DNA from: Shewanella corallii
GTDB taxonomy: Bacteria; Pseudomonadota; Gammaproteobacteria; Enterobacterales; Shewanellaceae
Direction: 5' to 3'
DNA length: 64,000 nucleotides
Assembly (NCBI RefSeq): GCF_023349125.1
Contig: NZ_JAKIKT010000003.1
Coordinates: 456,789-520,788, forward strand
The stretch's first letter is position 1; the number at the start of each line of letters is the position of its first letter. Below, piece after piece: positions 19,601-27,655 of this stretch. Under the pieces are notes generated by a model. That model did no database searches. It was given only the letters and a program-made list of their open reading frames with translations, and was not told the DNA's origin. A program made the translations under genes and the position numbers.

Positions 19601-20131
19601 CTGTATATGGAGATGCTGGAAGGAGCGGTTAAAGCTCTGAAAGAAGGTAAAGAGCCATCACTGCAGCAGATGTTGAAACAACAGTGTGAAATCGACCTTC
19701 GAATCCCAGCCCTGCTGCCGGAAGACTATGTGGGCGACGTAAATATGCGTCTGTCGCTGTATAAGCGCATCGCCAGCTGCGAGACAGATTCAGCCCTGGA
19801 TGAACTCAGGGTCGAGCTTATTGACCGTTTCGGTATGCTGCCCGATGCCGCCAAAAACCTGCTGACGCTGACTTTGTTCAAGCACAAAGCCACTGAGCTG
19901 GGTATCAGCAAAATTGAGATGCATGCCAAAGGCGGCAGCATGGAATTCGCTGACAATCACTGCATAGATCCGGGATTTATCATTGGTTTATTGCAAAGTC
20001 AGCCACAAATCTATCGTATGGATGGGCCTAATAAGTTAAAGTTCCTAATCTCGGCTGAAACGCCGAAAGACAGGCTGGAATTGGTCAAGACCATACTGGA
20101 CCAGCTGTCACAAAATCGTCTTGGAGAGTAA
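16655..20131 (+). CDS. mfd: Transcription-repair coupling factor
   Basis: 1158-residue superfamily-2 translocase that removes stalled RNA polymerase and recruits UvrA to the lesion. The UvrB-homology region is N-terminal, the RNA polymerase-interacting domain is near residues 490-560, and the helicase core has Walker A GDVGFGKTEVA (about 636-646) and DEEH box IDEEHRFGV (about 737). The TRCF C-terminal domain is complete. Length agrees with E. coli Mfd (1148). csiV begins 2 bp after its stop. Confidence 0.97.
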   Translation: MTEFSVLTPPGQLKNARIQALSAPTSVAKAMTLASIGRQHPGTTLIVTHDTPSALALEAELSYLLQGAELPVRLFPDRETLPYDNFSPHQDLISARLETLSRLGGESHSVLIVPISTLMVRLPPQSFMAGNVLVLKKGDKYDLQTMRQTLTDTGYHLVDQVYEHGEFAIRGSILDIFPSGSNKPVRIELFDDEIESLRFFDPETQRSSIEMPQLRMLPAREFPTDNQAIEGFRQRYRRRFETISKEPESIYQQVSRKLMPAGIENYLPLFFDTTATLFDYLPPDTQIVTCGDIEAAARNHLTEVEQRYEDRRIDPLRPLLEPKELYLLTEQLFGAFKPLPRFVVTRDASDEKYKYKFAKATALPDITANHKLRQPLISLAQYHTDHPKVRLLFCAESEGRREALLELLAKIDIRPRVLDHLNDFIDSDDPLGLIVSPLSQGCLLSDSKVAIICETELFGQRIAQQRRRDKERQISSDLLIKNLAELKVGQPIVHLEHGVALYQGLETLDTGGLVAEYLKLEYAGGDKLYVPVSSLHLISRYSAGTEESLHLNKLGNETWAKAKRKAIEKIRDVAAELLDVYARRQARPGDACQLDEEEYALFSQGFPFEETVDQETAIHAVLADMRSPIAMDRLVCGDVGFGKTEVAMRAAFVAVNDGKQVVVLVPTTLLAQQHYENFKDRFADWPVSIEVMSRFRTTKEQNQVLDNLAAGKVDIVIGTHKLLQSGAQFENLGLLVIDEEHRFGVRQKEKIKALRANVDILTLTATPIPRTLNMAMSGMRDLSIIATPPAKRLAVKTFVREYDKATVREAIMREILRGGQVYFLHNALETIEKCAADIRELVPEARVVTAHGQMRERELEQVMSDFYHQRFNVLVCTTIIETGIDVPSANTIIIDRADHFGLAQLHQLRGRVGRSHHQAYAYLMTPHPKRMTSDARKRLEALEALEDLGAGFMLATQDLEIRGAGELLGDEQSGHISKIGFSLYMEMLEGAVKALKEGKEPSLQQMLKQQCEIDLRIPALLPEDYVGDVNMRLSLYKRIASCETDSALDELRVELIDRFGMLPDAAKNLLTLTLFKHKATELGISKIEMHAKGGSMEFADNHCIDPGFIIGLLQSQPQIYRMDGPNKLKFLISAETPKDRLELVKTILDQLSQNRLGE

Positions 20132-20133
20132 AC

Positions 20134-21102
20134 GTGTTTCGTTTAATTGGGGTTTCCCTGCTGCTTGCCACTCTGGGTTTAAGCCAGAATGTCTCAGCCA
20201 GTGAAGAGAACTGGTTTGAAGTTGAAGTCTATGTGTTCAGTCGCCAGGCTGCGGACAGTGAACAATGGCCGGAACAGGCTGTGCCCGCTGACACCCGCAA
20301 AGCGATAGACCTGATAACTCCTGTGGTATCTACCGATGTGTCAGGGTTGAATTCAGCGCTGAACGGCTGTACGGCCGCCGACTGGGCCACCAGGCCTGAT
20401 TGGTGTAATCAGCAGATGTTGCAAACCAGCCGAACCCACCCGGAACAAGTTCCTGTGACCATAGGGGCGGCACAAGAGACCTATGCCAGCGCAGATGAAG
20501 CAGCAGTGCTGTTGGCAGACAGTCAAAGCCAGTTTCAGGAGCTGATCAGCAAATTATCCCGGGAGCCTGGCGTGACGGGTCTGTTGCATATGACCTGGCA
20601 GGAAAATATGAAACCCCGCCGCCAGGCCAAGCCTATCCGTCTATATGCAGGCAAAGATTTTGGCAAAAATTATCGCGCCGACGGGTCTGTCATTGAAGCT
20701 GATAATGATCTGGTACAACACTTCACCTATCTTAACGACTTTCTCACCCAGGATAGTGAAGACCCTGTTTGGCAATTGGATGGCACTCTCAACATCTATC
20801 TGAATCACTGGCTCTACATTGAAACCGATTTGGTACTGCGTGAAGAGGGAGACAAAACCCTGGCGACACCAGAGCCGGAACTGACAGAGCAAAGCGTCGT
20901 TGCTGATGACACGGCTGAAGAAGCCAAACAGGTTCCCTATCTTTACGCGATTCACATGAAGCAGAATCGACGGGTAAGAAGCAATGAAATGCACTATTTT
21001 GATCACCCGAAACTGGGGCTGCTGATTCAGATCCGTAAAATGGAACAGCCATCGGAGAGGGAAGTTGATCAGGAAAGTGAAGCCAGGGACGTTGGGCAGT
21101 AA
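20134..21102 (+). CDS. csiV: CsiV-family peptidoglycan-binding protein
   Basis: 322-residue exported protein with signal peptide MFRLIGVSLLLATLGLSQN and likely cleavage after VSAS. CsiV of Vibrio cholerae binds peptidoglycan and activates the penicillin-binding protein regulator LpoA, and the family is usually encoded after mfd, as here. Visible features are an N-terminal beta-rich segment (NWFEVEVYVFSR) and a C-terminal domain ending MHYFDHPKLGLLIQIRKM, shared by family members. The start is GTG, 2 bp after the mfd stop, so the two genes are probably co-transcribed. Confidence 0.82.
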   Translation: MFRLIGVSLLLATLGLSQNVSASEENWFEVEVYVFSRQAADSEQWPEQAVPADTRKAIDLITPVVSTDVSGLNSALNGCTAADWATRPDWCNQQMLQTSRTHPEQVPVTIGAAQETYASADEAAVLLADSQSQFQELISKLSREPGVTGLLHMTWQENMKPRRQAKPIRLYAGKDFGKNYRADGSVIEADNDLVQHFTYLNDFLTQDSEDPVWQLDGTLNIYLNHWLYIETDLVLREEGDKTLATPEPELTEQSVVADDTAEEAKQVPYLYAIHMKQNRRVRSNEMHYFDHPKLGLLIQIRKMEQPSEREVDQESEARDVGQ

Positions 21103-21116
21103 TCCATCACCATTCA

Positions 21117-21140
21117 GGGCGGTCGTGACCGCCCTTTTTT
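21117..21140 (+). terminator. Terminator of mfd-csiV
   Basis: Perfect stem GGGCGGTC/GACCGCCC with a 2-nt loop followed by T6. Confidence 0.9.
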
Positions 21141-21170
21141 ACGCCTGTTTACCAGCCAAAAGAGAGGAAC

Positions 21171-21446
21171 CTAAAGTGCAATGATTGAAAAATCCAGATA
21201 GATATCATTGTCCTGATCTTCATCAACCAGAACCTGCTCGACTTCTGCTGCCGGTGCTCCATGATGGCACCAATCAATCAGCTGGGCCACCGCACCATCG
21301 CCTCCCTGCACCAGAATCTCGACGCTGCCATCATCCCGGTTACCCACATACCCAGTCAATCTCAGCTCGTTGGCTTTTTCCAGGGTATAGCGGCGAAAAC
21401 ACACGCCCTGCACCTTGCCGATAACCTTTATCCGAACCCTTTTCAT
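21171..21446 (-). CDS. yccX: Acylphosphatase
   Basis: 91-residue enzyme that hydrolyses acyl phosphates. The signature GKVQGVCFRRYTLEKA carries the phosphate-binding loop and catalytic Arg (VCFRRY, about residues 15-20). The catalytic Asn is expected in GYVGNRDDGSVEI. The ATG at 21446 gives the family start MKRVRIKVIG; the frame is open 14 codons further but without family similarity. It is monocistronic and convergent with csiV. Confidence 0.93.
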   Translation of the reverse strand: MKRVRIKVIGKVQGVCFRRYTLEKANELRLTGYVGNRDDGSVEILVQGGDGAVAQLIDWCHHGAPAAEVEQVLVDEDQDNDIYLDFSIIAL

Positions 21447-21503
21447 TGCAGGCTCCTGCAACACAGTGTTAACGGAAACATATACCAAGGTTGGGAAACA
21501 GGC

Positions 21504-21618
21504 AAAAAAAACAGCTAGCGAAACTGCTGCTAGCTGTTATCGGGCGACATACGCAAACTACATCAAAACCGGCAACATCCGCATCAGGATGTAACACGGC
21601 TCTGACGGTCGTCACTCT
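21504..21618 (-). ncRNA. Candidate small RNA (promoter to terminator, about 115 nt)
   Basis: On the minus strand a perfect -10 box TATAAT is followed about 7 nt later by a plausible start near 21618. About 80 nt further is a strong intrinsic terminator: stem ACAGCTAGC/GCTAGCTGT (21511-21519 with 21529-21537) plus T8. Between them is another hairpin, ACATCC/GGATGT. No open frame fits inside. This orphan transcription unit is separated from the upstream nagZ-ycfP operon by that operon's own terminator. I do not recognise it as a named small RNA. Confidence 0.5.
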
Positions 21619-21624
21619 ACAGAG

Positions 21625-21630
21625 ATTATA
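21625..21630 (-). promoter_or_regulatory. -10 box of the candidate small RNA
   Basis: Exact consensus TATAAT on the minus strand (attata on the plus strand). The -35 region 17 bp upstream is weak, so the promoter assignment is an inference. Confidence 0.4.
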
Positions 21631-21935
21631 AAAATCCGCAACCATTTTTTAGTGTATTTACACGTTTTATTAACCCTTTATCAGCACAATATTCCACACA
21701 AAGATCTTGCAGCAGTAAGTTGAAATACATAAGGCTTTGATAATTTGAGGAAGTGTTGTCGCCTGCAGCAAACAATCCGGCTATTTAACGAACAGAGAAA
21801 TTTAAAATTAATATCATGACTGGTTCTGCCGACATGCCCTCTCCCCGGCTCAAGCGACGATTTTTTAAGCAGTTAATGTGGTTTATGGAATGGCTTTAAA
21901 ATGGCTGAAAATAATGGGTGGGGCTGTCTCACAAT

Positions 21936-21964
21936 ATAAACAATCATCCTGTCAGATTGTTTAT
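21936..21964. repeat. Inverted repeat with 10-bp arms
   Basis: Arms ATAAACAATC and GATTGTTTAT separated by 9 nt. AT-rich, with no T-tract outside the stem, so it resembles an operator or RNA hairpin more than a terminator. Confidence 0.5.
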
Positions 21965-22041
21965 TGACCATATCGTGGTCAGGGCAAAAGGAACCGTTTC
22001 CCTCGCCATCAACAGGTTTTATCCGGTTAATAAAATGTAAA

Positions 22042-22070
22042 AATGCCACTGGCAATAAGCGAGTGGCATT
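22042..22070 (-). terminator. Terminator of nagZ-ycfP
   Basis: Stem AATGCCACT/AGTGGCATT with T5 following on the minus strand, 32 bp after the ycfP stop. Confidence 0.85.
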
Positions 22071-22101
22071 GTCTGTTTCTTCGGGCCGTTTTCGGTCAGT
22101 A

Positions 22102-22644
22102 TCAGGTCAAATCCCGGAAGGCTTTTATCGCCATAAGATGGGGACCCAAAGAGGGAAACTTATGCAGCTGCTCCTCATCCCAGATAACCTCGTAAAACTC
22201 CCCAAGAGCATCAGAGATCGGTTTTTGATCGAAGACTTCATCCTGGCGTGACAGTATCACCAGACTTTTGCCACGGTTTTTATCTCTGAACTGACTGACA
22301 CATTTACTGGCAATATCTGCGTACTCTTCAGGCCTGTCTATCTTGCCCAGCATATTTTGCTCAGGCCAGAGATTAGGGTTAATCAATACGCTGCGAAGTC
22401 CTGACAAAAAACCGATACGCTCACACCAATAGGCTCCTAAACCAACCCCGATCAGAATGGGATTTGGATCGTCACTCAGCTTAAGTTGCTTGTCCACCTC
22501 ATTAAGCAGATGCTGCATATCATGTCTTGGGTGCTGAGTACTGTAACTGACCAGCCTGACGTCATCGTCAATAAAGGTAAGCTGGCGAATTTTGTCATGA
22601 TTCCCGGGACTGGTAGCATCATATCCATGCAGATAAAGGATCAT
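22102..22644 (-). CDS. ycfP: YcfP-family putative esterase (UPF0227)
   Basis: 180-residue protein of the alpha/beta-hydrolase-like YcfP family. The N-terminus [18 protein letters not shown] has the oxyanion-type HG, and the nucleophile-elbow position reads [13 protein letters not shown], where a usual Ser is replaced by Gly-Leu-Gly. Hydrolase activity is therefore doubtful. It is encoded 11 bp after nagZ, as in enterobacteria, and is probably co-transcribed with it. Its function is not established. Confidence 0.88.
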   Translation of the reverse strand: MILYLHGYDATSPGNHDKIRQLTFIDDDVRLVSYSTQHPRHDMQHLLNEVDKQLKLSDDPNPILIGVGLGAYWCERIGFLSGLRSVLINPNLWPEQNMLGKIDRPEEYADIASKCVSQFRDKNRGKSLVILSRQDEVFDQKPISDALGEFYEVIWDEEQLHKFPSLGPHLMAIKAFRDLT

Positions 22645-22655
22645 TCTTCCTCCTG

Positions 22656-23678
22656 TTACTGACGAGAAAAATCATTAATCAATTTGGTAAGCTCCCTTCC
22701 CCGCTGCCAGCGGGCTTCATTATCCAGAGCTTTGATTGCATCCATCGCATTGGCTTTCAAACGATTAGCAGGCCTTATTGAAGCCTGTTCAGGCCAGGGA
22801 AAATCCTCCAACACTTCGGATACGCCATCAGGGTTATTGCAAAGCAGGATCATGTCACAACCAGCATCCAGTGCCGCTTTTGCTCGCTGGCGGAATCCTC
22901 CGGCAAATGAAGCCCCATGCATACCCAAATCATCGGAGAAGATCACCCCATCAAAGTTAAGCTCTGCCCTCAGGATTTCCTGTAGCCAAAAACGGGAGAA
23001 ACCGGCAGGGCTGGGATCGACCTTACTGTAGACCACGTGGGCGGGCATCATGCCATCCAGCATTTGCTCACCACACAGGGTCACGAATGGCGGCATATCT
23101 TTGGCTCGGATATCGGCAAGCGGTCTGTCATCAACCGACATGGCGACGTGGGAGTCAGCCTGTACACTGCCATGACCGGGGAAGTGTTTACCCACACTGG
23201 CCATACCCGCAGAGCGCATCCCTTTTATCCAGGCTCTGGCAAGCTGTGTAACTTCATCAGGCTTTGAGCTGAAACTGCGCTTACCTATCACTTCACTGAT
23301 ACCGTTGAGATCCAGCACGGGCGCGAAGCTCAAGTCGATATCACAGGCCAGCAATTCAACCGCCATCACGAATGCCAGGTCTCCGGCCCACTGACAGGCC
23401 AGTTCCATATCGCCACGGGCGGCGGCAAGAATATCGCCCATGGCAGGAATTTCAGTAAAACCCTCTCTGAAACGTTGAACCCGACCACCTTCATGATCCA
23501 CAGCGATCAGTAACTCTTTGTTCGCCGCACGGATCTGCGCGACCAGTTCACACAACTGTTGCCGGCTTTCAAAATTGCGGCTGAAGAGTATCACGCCGCC
23601 AACCGCCTCATGCTGCAGTTGAGGCACTTCGGTTTCACCGACGCTCAGGCCGGCAACATCCATCATCAGGTAACTCAT
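22656..23678 (-). CDS. nagZ: Beta-N-acetylhexosaminidase NagZ
   Basis: Cytoplasmic family GH3 enzyme that removes N-acetylglucosamine from anhydromuropeptides in peptidoglycan recycling. The 340-residue product has the catalytic-loop motif [16 protein letters not shown] (about residues 163-178), the substrate-binding motif [15 protein letters not shown] and the catalytic Asp region [14 protein letters not shown] (about 243-256). It leads the two-gene unit with ycfP. Confidence 0.95.
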   Translation of the reverse strand: MSYLMMDVAGLSVGETEVPQLQHEAVGGVILFSRNFESRQQLCELVAQIRAANKELLIAVDHEGGRVQRFREGFTEIPAMGDILAAARGDMELACQWAGDLAFVMAVELLACDIDLSFAPVLDLNGISEVIGKRSFSSKPDEVTQLARAWIKGMRSAGMASVGKHFPGHGSVQADSHVAMSVDDRPLADIRAKDMPPFVTLCGEQMLDGMMPAHVVYSKVDPSPAGFSRFWLQEILRAELNFDGVIFSDDLGMHGASFAGGFRQRAKAALDAGCDMILLCNNPDGVSEVLEDFPWPEQASIRPANRLKANAMDAIKALDNEARWQRGRELTKLINDFSRQ

Positions 23679-23999
23679 CCATTCCCCTGTTACAGGCCAA
23701 TATCAACAAACCTTGGGATTAAAATAAGCGATAGTGAAAAAATGCTTTTCCCGGATAAGCTTATCTGACTTGGCTCATCAAAAAATCTAATGCTAAAAAA
23801 CGGTAAAACTTGTGGGATACTGACAACTCACGGTTCACATTGAATAACACAATGCCTGTCCCACGGTGCATTTCAGCCCAAGAGTAACCCGAAGCGCCGG
23901 GCAGCGCGAGTGATACAGTTCAGTCAGGTCAGCTTTAGTCCAAACATTCATCTGACATACAGCGACCTTTCACCGAAGCAACAAAACAAGGCGAGTCTC
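23679..23999. other. Divergent control region between nagZ and sdaA (321 bp)
   Basis: Contains the starts of the divergent nagZ and sdaA transcripts. The sdaA frame stays open to 23910, but that part lacks family similarity. A short near-inverted repeat around CCCGGATAAGCTTATC (about 23750-23765) was seen. No operator is recognisable. Confidence 0.4.
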
Positions 24000-25376
24000 A
24001 TGATTAGTGTTTTTGATATGTTCAAGATCGGCATCGGCCCTTCCAGCTCCCACACCGTCGGCCCCATGAAAGCAGCCAAGGTCTTTGTCGATATTCTCCA
24101 GGAGAAAGGATTACTTGCCCAAACCGATGAGTTGCGTTCAGAACTCTTTGGCTCTCTGGGTCAAACAGGCAAAGGCCACGGCACAGGTAAAGCTGTGATC
24201 CTGGGCTTAATGGGTGAAGACCCAGAAACCGTTGATACAGATAATGTTGATGCCACATTGTTACGGGTCGAAAAAGAGCAGCAGATGGTAGTGACCGGTG
24301 GTCATATCGTTAAATTTACCCGGGAAAACGGCATTACCTATCACAGGCGCAAGTCTCTGCCCGCTCACGCCAATGCCATGACACTCTACGCCTACAAGGA
24401 CGGCGAGTTATTATATGAGCGTACCTACTACTCAGTTGGCGGCGGTTTTGTGCTGGATGAAGATGAGATTCAGGCCAAAGATGCCTCTCCCGCTACTCCC
24501 ATCACAGCCGCCCCCTATGATTTTGACTCCGCGGCGCAACTGCTCAATCTCTGCAATGAAAATGGCCTGAGCATTTCATCTTTGATGATGGCCAACGAGC
24601 GTGCAGTTGCCTCTAATGAGGAGATTAACGCCGGGCTTTGGCGTATTTGGGAAACCATGAAGTCCTGCATTGAGCGGGGTTACCTCAGAGAGGGATTGTT
24701 GCCTGGAGGCCTCAAACTCAGACGCCGCGCGCCCGGACTGTACCGCAGATTGAAGGCAGAAGGTAAAAATAACGTAGATCCACTCAATGCGATGGATTGG
24801 GTTGACCTGTTCGCCCTGTCAGTCAATGAACAGAACGCCGCCGGTGATCGGGTTGTTACTGCACCGACCAATGGTGCCGCCGGTATTATTCCTGCCGTAC
24901 TTTGCTACTACCACACCTTTGTACAGCCAGTGGATGAAGATATCTGTGCACGATTTTTACTGACAGCGGCCGCTATCGGCATTCTGTACAAGAAAAACGC
25001 CTCAATTTCGGGTGCTGAAGTGGGCTGTCAAGGTGAAGTCGGTGTGGCCTGCTCTATGGCTGCAGCCGGTCTCACTGAGATTATGGGTGGCACAGTTGTA
25101 CAGGTGGAGAATGCGGCAGAGATAGGGATGGAGCACAACCTTGGGCTCACCTGTGATCCGGTTGGCGGCCTGGTGCAGGTCCCTTGTATCGAACGTAATG
25201 CCATGGGCGCAGTTAAAGCCATTAATGCTTCACGTATGGCCCTCAGAGGCGATGGTCACCACAAGGTATCACTCGACAAGGTGATCAAGACCATGATGGA
25301 CACAGGCAAAGATATGCGATCCAAGTACAAAGAAACGGCGAAAGGCGGTCTGGCCGTAAATATCGTGGAATGCTGA
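24000..25376 (+). CDS. sdaA: L-serine ammonia-lyase (L-serine dehydratase)
   Basis: Iron-sulfur enzyme that deaminates L-serine to pyruvate and ammonia. From the ATG at 24000 ([19 protein letters not shown]) it has 458 residues, like E. coli SdaA/SdaB (about 455). The open frame begins 30 codons earlier, but the family start and a nearby AAGGCGAG favour this ATG. The serine-binding [11 protein letters not shown] is at about residues 13-23, and the conserved cysteines in [19 protein letters not shown] and [14 protein letters not shown] fit the 4Fe-4S ligands. It is monocistronic. Confidence 0.95.
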   Translation: MISVFDMFKIGIGPSSSHTVGPMKAAKVFVDILQEKGLLAQTDELRSELFGSLGQTGKGHGTGKAVILGLMGEDPETVDTDNVDATLLRVEKEQQMVVTGGHIVKFTRENGITYHRRKSLPAHANAMTLYAYKDGELLYERTYYSVGGGFVLDEDEIQAKDASPATPITAAPYDFDSAAQLLNLCNENGLSISSLMMANERAVASNEEINAGLWRIWETMKSCIERGYLREGLLPGGLKLRRRAPGLYRRLKAEGKNNVDPLNAMDWVDLFALSVNEQNAAGDRVVTAPTNGAAGIIPAVLCYYHTFVQPVDEDICARFLLTAAAIGILYKKNASISGAEVGCQGEVGVACSMAAAGLTEIMGGTVVQVENAAEIGMEHNLGLTCDPVGGLVQVPCIERNAMGAVKAINASRMALRGDGHHKVSLDKVIKTMMDTGKDMRSKYKETAKGGLAVNIVEC

Positions 25377-25395
25377 TTCCCCGTCAGACAGAAAT

Positions 25396-25424
25396 AAAAA
25401 ATCCCGCTCCGGCGGGATTTTTTT
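25396..25424. terminator. Bidirectional terminator between sdaA and cysB
   Basis: Stem AATCCCGC/GCGGGATT flanked by A-run and T7, between convergent genes. Confidence 0.9.
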
Positions 25425-25436
25425 AACGAAGCGACG

Positions 25437-26489
<1,053 letters not shown>

Positions 26490-26641
26490 TTATAGTACAC
26501 GTGAAATATTAAATCAAACTGGAATAAAGAAACAAGAGCTGCATACAAATGGGACAAGTTGGCAGGCTTAGACTAAGATAACTATGCTAGATTATTGATT
26601 TATTGTAGCATTGGCACAATTACGCAAACTCTGGATAACCT

Positions 26642-27421
26642 ATGATTTTTTACTTGGTTCTCGCACTCATAGGTGCGCTACTCCTGCTGGTCATTGGGAT
26701 AAACATTATTCAGCAGCAAAAGGATCGCTTGGAGACAGATCGCCGTAACGAGTTGATCCGTCAAAGAGCTGTTCTCGAAGAGACAGAAACTATACTGTCC
26801 AACTCTGCTATGCTGCCATGCTCCAACCAGATAATTCTGGTGCTATACCGGCGTATGAATGATGCTCTTGTCGCCGCCGTGGCCAGTGCTAATGACAAGC
26901 AAAAAGGGGAGTATGAGCGCCGCCAAAAAGATCTGGCAGCTCAAATCGAAAACCTCGCCAAAAACGCTGCTGCGGCCCCACCGCTGGAAAACTTCCGTTT
27001 GCCGGACAATGACAAACAGATACTGCAGCTGGTCCAGTCGCTGAAGAAGTTGAAGGCAATATTACGGGCAGAAAACAATAAAGGCCGGGTTGACCCCAAT
27101 GTGTTTTCTCAGGAAGAGAAGCGTATTGATAACCTGCAACTGCGAATTAATGTGGATTCCATGTTGAACCGTGCCCGCAGTGCCGTTGGTATTAAACAGT
27201 ATGGTAGCGCCAAGCAGATGGTAACCAAGGCACTGACCACTCTCAATGCCCTGAAAGCCCAGTCTCCCAATGACCCATTTATCAGTAAGAAAGCCGACGA
27301 AGCCAAAATGCTGCTGGATGAAGTGATGGGCGCCCAAAAACGTGACGATCCGACGCCACAGGCCAAAGAGAAGTCAGAAGACGATCTCGACGTGCTGTTT
27401 CAGCAAAAAAAGAAGTGGTAA
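26642..27421 (+). CDS. Conserved-looking membrane-anchored coiled-coil protein of unknown function
   Basis: 259 residues. A single N-terminal hydrophobic helix (about residues 2-24, no signal cleavage motif) is followed by a charged, largely helical cytoplasmic-type body. Coiled-coil character is likely at about 25-55 and 95-160. A helical TPR-like segment (NRARSAVGIKQYGSAKQMVTKAL region, about 180-210) precedes a basic/acidic tail ending FQQKKKW. I recognise no domain. It is monocistronic with its own terminator, between cysB and topA. Confidence 0.7.
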   Translation: MIFYLVLALIGALLLLVIGINIIQQQKDRLETDRRNELIRQRAVLEETETILSNSAMLPCSNQIILVLYRRMNDALVAAVASANDKQKGEYERRQKDLAAQIENLAKNAAAAPPLENFRLPDNDKQILQLVQSLKKLKAILRAENNKGRVDPNVFSQEEKRIDNLQLRINVDSMLNRARSAVGIKQYGSAKQMVTKALTTLNALKAQSPNDPFISKKADEAKMLLDEVMGAQKRDDPTPQAKEKSEDDLDVLFQQKKKW

Positions 27422-27442
27422 CCAGCCACTTGAAGTCACAAG

Positions 27443-27466
27443 GGAGCCTCAGGGCTCCTTTTTTGT
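27443..27466 (+). terminator. Terminator after the coiled-coil membrane protein gene
   Basis: Stem GGAGCC/GGCTCC followed by T6, 22 bp after the stop. Confidence 0.85.
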
Positions 27467-27608
27467 TTCACTATCATTGCCTTGGGAGAAATGCTTCTCC
27501 GCCCCACAACCGCCTATCACTGTTTTTATAACAAGCGTCGTGAATTCGCTTCAGGCCACAGCTCAACACCAGCCCTATATTGTGGTATCAACCAAAAGCA
27601 AAAAACAA

Positions 27609-27634
27609 AGAACCCGGCCTGAGCCGGGTTCTTT
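27609..27634 (-). terminator. Terminator of topA
   Basis: Stem AGAACCCGGC/GCCGGGTTCT with a T-rich stretch on the minus strand, about 22 bp after the topA stop. Confidence 0.85.
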
Positions 27635-27655
27635 TAGCACTTTATGAAATCAGGC

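Larger units (their letters stand above)
21447..22101. other. 655-bp stretch without a gene between yccX and ycfP
   Basis: No open frame with protein-family character was seen on either strand. It holds a minus-strand candidate small RNA with its own -10 box and terminator (21504-21630), a 10-bp-arm inverted repeat (21936-21964) and the nagZ-ycfP terminator (22042-22070). The rest is AT-rich without recognisable signals. Confidence 0.6.
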
